From Candidatus Pacearchaeota archaeon (GTDB lineage Archaea; Nanobdellota; Nanobdellia; Pacearchaeales; GW2011-AR1), in assembly GCA_003694055.1 (NCBI GenBank), contig RFLC01000023.1:1-10254 (forward strand): a stretch of DNA of 10,254 nucleotides, given 5' to 3'. The position numbers and the translations under genes were made by a program. The first letter of the stretch is position 1. Each line of letters begins with the position of its first letter. Below the pieces are notes generated by a model that saw only the letters and a list, made by a program, of their open reading frames with translations, ran no database searches and was not told the origin of the DNA. Shown here one piece after another: positions 8,801-10,254 of this stretch.

Positions 8801-9669
8801 GAGAGAGGAGCTACAAGGTTCGCTGGACAAGTGATAATTTTGAAGCAGACAATAGATATAAGTTCACAGCTTCGCTGGGTTTGGAGAGGAAAGAGTCGCA
8901 AGAGCTAGAGGTTTTATCGGCTGGAGGGGCTGGCGCATGCCAGCTGATTGATGCGTATTGGGAAGAAAAAGATACTGGGTTTAAGCTAGGAAAAGAACTG
9001 CCGCCGCGCGGGAGGGTGGCAAGAATTAATCAGCCGCTTTACATGGTTGCTAAACTCTCTGGAGAGTGCGCGGGAAAGAGGGTTGGATTTTTAGTGAAAA
9101 AGAATCAAAGGTTCTGGGCAGATTCTGAGGTAAGTGATGAGATGGCTAAGCAGGTTGGGCAAAGCACAAACGAGGGAGAGTTTATTGTTAAGAAAGAGTT
9201 TGAGTTTAAGGACGCAGGAGATTATTATTTCCTTGTTTCGTTCTATCCGTCTGGAGAGCAGGAAACGAGAGCAGATTTGAGGGTGGAAGACAGAACTTAT
9301 GGGGGTGTGCAGGATTCGCAGTTTTTCAAAACAATGGCGTTTAGTTTTAGGCAGGCAGGTAATGGTGAGTATAGGTTGTATTATCAGCCGGCGGTTGGAG
9401 CAGGGTTGGTGGACACAGGGATTTATGCGAAAGAAAGGGTTTTGAAATTTGGCAGCAGTGCAATCGGCACGCTTAATCCGCATTCTTTAGATGAGATGGT
9501 TTCTAGAGGTTTGACCGAAATACATCTTAGTGTTAGCTCGCAGTTCAAGAATTACACGTTTGACTCTGATGGTTTGAGGAATGTTAAACTAGAAGTGCTT
9601 GATGACGCAAGGGTTTGGAGGGATCGCGAACCTGGCACTCTTGTTTTGAGGTTGAAGCTAGCACGTTAG
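2806..9669 (+). CDS. Giant secreted multidomain surface protein (about 2287 aa)
   Basis: This is an exported envelope protein. A basic start (ERVGRKG) and a hydrophobic core (16-36) end in an AQA that could be cut by signal peptidase after residue 42. An Ala/Ser-rich linker follows. Residues 105-162 hold the conserved-looking block RDICVNRGDLIL..CKPQVV..LLEEQDVQVFC. A TPR-like helical segment covers 486-570 and a coiled-coil-like one 716-750, followed by a hydrophobic helix near 752-770. Cys1237, 1246, 1253, 1258 and 1263 cluster before a Cys-rich, partly hydrophobic helical region to about 1365. A Gln-rich linker (about 1775-1817) and a Ser/Gly/Thr linker (1905-1932) lead to two related beta domains (1935-2037, 2045-2160). 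No C-terminal membrane helix is visible. The ATG at 2806 is chosen over the GTG at 2800 from the ribosome binding site. The start overlaps the previous gene by 14 bases. I recognise the family type from DPANN archaea; its function is unknown. Confidence 0.88.
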   Translation: MQGDSLLAGERVGRKGWLVLVMLMLVVVLAGVAWSVEVSAQAVGPVGAAQGGAVANPDAPFARASASTSFSSSTGTGASFVTRQEQATYQPTGSLLGRSQPINERDICVNRGDLILNVRPFSCKPQVVRSDLLEEQDVQVFCELDAVKANPLLDAITLRNVRIKADAPPEVRGTAFRPAKAALRRRSVVLDNPLYGNLGYVVIVLKRQPVEARMPDSVTVNFSVELDYSATNAFGVGREEFMLSPTTDEEWERTRFQGAFWRGKYFLRLEDVDNNRARVSVYDGREKIASAVVNKGELSRPIYLRGSFCNEGLQIAYDELISDEPRAEIEVTQDFSTDKFLVGEREKFFGNKCIATDLQVNEDGVSGSVKVRCGTRSFTLSIGNALGKDVHFEFRGKQYAPKFESGKYVLDLRDIESKWNGTYELGENNELFWTPSKVGRIEKVIDENNRLKSEFSSGKQFFDLVRAKLVEFKNAREETSQESKIEPGARAYYDKAIANYERVADEYTKARDPSGRFYGERALRNAIELARAFGDTETMQRLTGKYSRLYPDGDYVEEFKREVDKRKGLDYSGSVATIQLNGKETLVRLTGFHMPQERSTATFVFANEQRTLARGGRVGLYLDDKKVADVVLREVGLGRAKIDAYCVRDGRIADEPVSYNLREDGGSVSVCGKMSATLLHADVASVAKLRVLPFVGEGKSVGQFDVTIGIEKRAFKLNTLDALEKINSLNRTIAKWQRMSDQLGQFVSGMKGACLATSMALSFKNFLGGLNGESLARQEVMSGDNGWKAKCEEWVSQGRYVSMTACYNAHAGEIDGDVARYAGVINRINAEINAVQARHQVSSGGGLFNLFGGSAVDSDKVREELARIAKRRYGDLEIDVSSLPHGWTDASGKQKDKVKVSELLSDENVKNGLVTTDAVRSIMLYGELKRSGGVSEVQRANLDDKLKEVAGLVNNNRIVYSSMQKREQLVSEGFARPLVLSSFASKATPVNVVPAARVANKLSFSPGVTHTTSVIVSAKNAKGGGTFDSGTYILGLTEADPSKGYFLVKDVYLKKGNEFEKLPPELAKEFANTYNLGLVRAAESVGYHNPIAKQDRVVRYFENEPYKGMPAIVPFDLERGWYAATKQTLPVFGGIGAFDASGKVVSFWLCNVGENGRIEFEKGIGDDVCQQINLNTGQPLGVFPGLSASEARALVDKAVRAVQDAANAYGSGKRYVRVAGTQVEVGKPAVGKPETQCQDFMSPTDCLILFNVCDPVICPPSRCDLGGQYPVADVVQTGIIGSLVLCLPNIKEGVAIPICLTGVKAGLDGYISILKNYRDCLQAHVETGQMLGLCDQLYSVYLCDFFWGQIGPLMDVLIPKLLETMYGQGVRGGAEYLTVNAAWQNMQKSMNYFTQSYAGNSFKAFNLRTGGKFDAGALFSGSISLASGEICKSFVSQKAPAVFEALVEPDSPPQFYAYFDQRPFNDAQVPARAHYKVFYHIYAGNDFGVQYMVYLRNPPSSSYYAISPRQVVATGFIPRGEYASQTKDFTAPAGYKELCVRINNQEECGFKQVTSNFALNYLKDSFAKQEIERRQITSEKECVSGSTNAFALLNPNLQSAAEEALNPNVYERGIIRICSTQNPGLGTDPTRFVDVGYCDNKKVRCWLDKSSVDNALSTSAVGMKNQTLAELDALAQRALEKQGLLSNEESLAALVEMERRIEGLVPLSAADAGQQGIELSAQLDELFNKVLLDTHKAGVVYLKGRLNEILARKNFRGVGVTREPKSILKESVVGARGETGAQTEQGAQTPSEQRQESRQGGRQEQTGENATPAAEGNLNFFMDGSWVRVDITANGTTYSYALNESDALLFYASWEEWIDVFKDPRAGFGKKTSQEKQWLVQLRIKMIDFRDRQSRSRDSRDATGEGSAPTSTGAGGSSDTSGATADSSSGGQASCALTDVHWENDQGQEIVQVDEGKDVFALVEFSGDCSGKELEIKLEEVGVVWNPDINTALYTIKEGERSYKVRWTSDNFEADNRYKFTASLGLERKESQELEVLSAGGAGACQLIDAYWEEKDTGFKLGKELPPRGRVARINQPLYMVAKLSGECAGKRVGFLVKKNQRFWADSEVSDEMAKQVGQSTNEGEFIVKKEFEFKDAGDYYFLVSFYPSGEQETRADLRVEDRTYGGVQDSQFFKTMAFSFRQAGNGEYRLYYQPAVGAGLVDTGIYAKERVLKFGSSAIGTLNPHSLDEMVSRGLTEIHLSVSSQFKNYTFDSDGLRNVKLEVLDDARVWRDREPGTLVLRLKLAR
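6478..6505 (+). repeat. Two-copy 15-base tandem repeat inside the giant gene
   Basis: GTTGGCAAGCCAG occurs at 6478-6490 and again at 6493-6505, a 15-base period that keeps the frame. It encodes VGKPA followed by VGKPE, a short linker just before the cysteine cluster. It is probably a small in-frame duplication. Confidence 0.8.
8608..9288 (+). repeat. Tandem pair of related beta-sandwich-like domains in the giant protein
   Basis: Copy one (8608-8916) starts CALTDVHWE, has FSGDCSGKELEI 30-odd residues later, and ends YKFTASL..ELEV. Copy two (8938-9288) starts CQLIDAYWE, has LSGECAGKRVGF, and ends YYFLVSF..ADLRV. The order and spacing of these motifs match, and each copy carries one cysteine at its start and one in the xGxCxGK motif, which could form a disulfide. 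This indicates an internal duplication of an Ig-like or similar module of about 105-115 residues. The fold is inferred from the strand-like pattern, not proven. Confidence 0.7.
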
Positions 9670-9752
9670 GGCAGGGCGCGAGATTGCGGGCGCGTTGGGA
9701 ATTGCGAAAGCTCATGCCGTTCAAACAGCATCGCCAATTGCAACAGCTAAAC

Positions 9753-9780
9753 AGCCCTTCTAATTAGCGGCTTTGTTTTT
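9753..9780 (+). terminator. Probable terminator of the surface-protein operon
   Basis: AGCC (9753-9756) can pair with GGCT (9769-9772) around a loop containing the palindrome CTAATTAG. The right arm runs into TTTGTTTTT (9772-9780). Archaeal RNA polymerase stops mainly at such T-tracts, so the tract matters more than the weak 4-bp stem. An imperfect hairpin (9700-9707 with 9731-9739) lies between the stop codon and this site. The tract serves only the plus-strand transcript. Confidence 0.45.
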
Positions 9781-9788
9781 GAAATCTT

Positions 9789-10253
9789 TTATTCCTCAAC
9801 TCCTAATTGCTTTAGAGCTTCTTTTACTTTATTTTCGTAATCTCGTTTGTCCATTTCTCCTTCATTAGCTGCTATTTTTATTTCTAGATTATCAAACTTA
9901 GATTGTAGAAAATTTAATAATCCTAATAGCTGAGAAACTTTGCCTTTGGGAATCTTAATCAATGGCAATTCAAGCTTAGAAATAGTTTCCTTTTTTTCTT
10001 CCTCGTAAAATGTTTCCTTTTTTACAGTCTTTTGTTTAGAAACCTCTTCTAGCGGCTTCTCTAATTCTCTCTCACAAATCGATTTGTCAATCAGAACTTC
10101 GCATTCTTCAAACCCTAGAGTTGGCTCTTTCTTCCAATAAACAGGGATTATTTTTCCAGATTTAATTTCTCCAAGACCAAATATACCTTGAACAACACCC
10201 TCTCTTATTGCGTCCTCTAATGTTTCTTTACTTAATATCCTATCTTCTCCCAA
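9789..10253 (-). CDS. C-terminal part of a DUF499/COG1483-like AAA ATPase (tentative), truncated by the window edge
   Basis: The last 154 codons of a minus-strand gene are visible, ending at TAA (9791-9789). The TTG at 10253 is the only available start and has no visible ribosome binding site, so the gene very likely begins beyond the right edge. The visible N-terminal part (SKETLEDAIREGVVQGIFGLG, then PVYW) looks like a winged-helix-type segment. A charged, probably disordered linker follows (EEVSKQKTVKKETF..EEEKKE). The end has IPKGKVSQLLGLL and a GEMDKRDYENKVKEAL helix. I associate this arrangement with the C-terminus of DUF499 (COG1483) ATPases, roughly 1000-residue proteins found beside DNA methylases in archaeal defence-type clusters. 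That match is from memory and uncertain; the ATPase domain itself is not in the window. The gene is convergent with the operon and clearly more AT-rich. Confidence 0.85.
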   Translation of the reverse strand: MGEDRILSKETLEDAIREGVVQGIFGLGEIKSGKIIPVYWKKEPTLGFEECEVLIDKSICERELEKPLEEVSKQKTVKKETFYEEEKKETISKLELPLIKIPKGKVSQLLGLLNFLQSKFDNLEIKIAANEGEMDKRDYENKVKEALKQLGVEE

Positions 10254-10254
10254 C

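Noticed and set aside
9724-9755. Three copies of AACAGC in the gap after the giant gene
   Set aside because: The copies are six bases long with irregular spacing (18 and 8); they look like chance and do not form a repeat array.
1-10254. tRNA, rRNA, CRISPR arrays, insertion sequences and attachment sites
   Set aside because: Both intergenic gaps were read on both strands; no tRNA arms, spaced repeats, transposase fragments or terminal inverted repeats were found.

Overview
The window most likely comes from a DPANN-type archaeon (Diapherotrites, Woesearchaeota or a relative; the phylum cannot be fixed from this sequence). Two things point there. First, the two large plus-strand genes look like a surface-protein pair I associate with small-genome archaea: a protein beginning KRGQVTIFII, and a very large secreted Cys-containing protein with an LLEEQ..V.VFC motif near its N-terminus. 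Second, a clean archaeal-style TATA box lies about 27 bases before the first of these genes, with no Shine-Dalgarno sequence, as expected for a leaderless transcript.

Layout. (1) Positions 2-733, plus strand: 3' part of a sigma-70-family factor gene whose beginning lies left of the window. Regions 2, 3 and 4, including the sigma finger, can be recognised. (2) 734-929: a 196-base gap with no credible gene, some weak inverted repeats and the TATA box at 896-909. (3) 930-2819: a membrane-anchored extracellular protein of 629 residues. (4) 2806-9669: a giant secreted protein of about 2287 residues, overlapping the previous gene and probably translationally coupled to it through a GGAGGTG ribosome binding site at 2796. 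(5) 9670-9788: an intergenic gap with hairpins and a T-tract at 9772-9780 that probably ends the operon. (6) 9789-10253, minus strand: the 3' end of a much more AT-rich gene that runs off the right edge. It resembles the C-terminus of DUF499/COG1483-type AAA ATPases, which I know from archaeal defence-type gene clusters.

How the genes fit together. The two middle genes form one operon for an envelope structure: a small anchored partner and a giant exported partner, both with paired cysteines and beta-rich modules. The sigma gene is separately promoted and points the same way. The minus-strand gene is convergent, differs in base composition, and probably marks the edge of another, possibly acquired, region.

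The most notable observation is a multi-domain bacterial-type sigma factor next to archaeal-type genes and an archaeal-type promoter. Sigma factors in uncultivated archaea have been reported from single-cell genomics (Rinke et al. 2013). This would be another case, with unusual substitutions at the promoter-melting positions.
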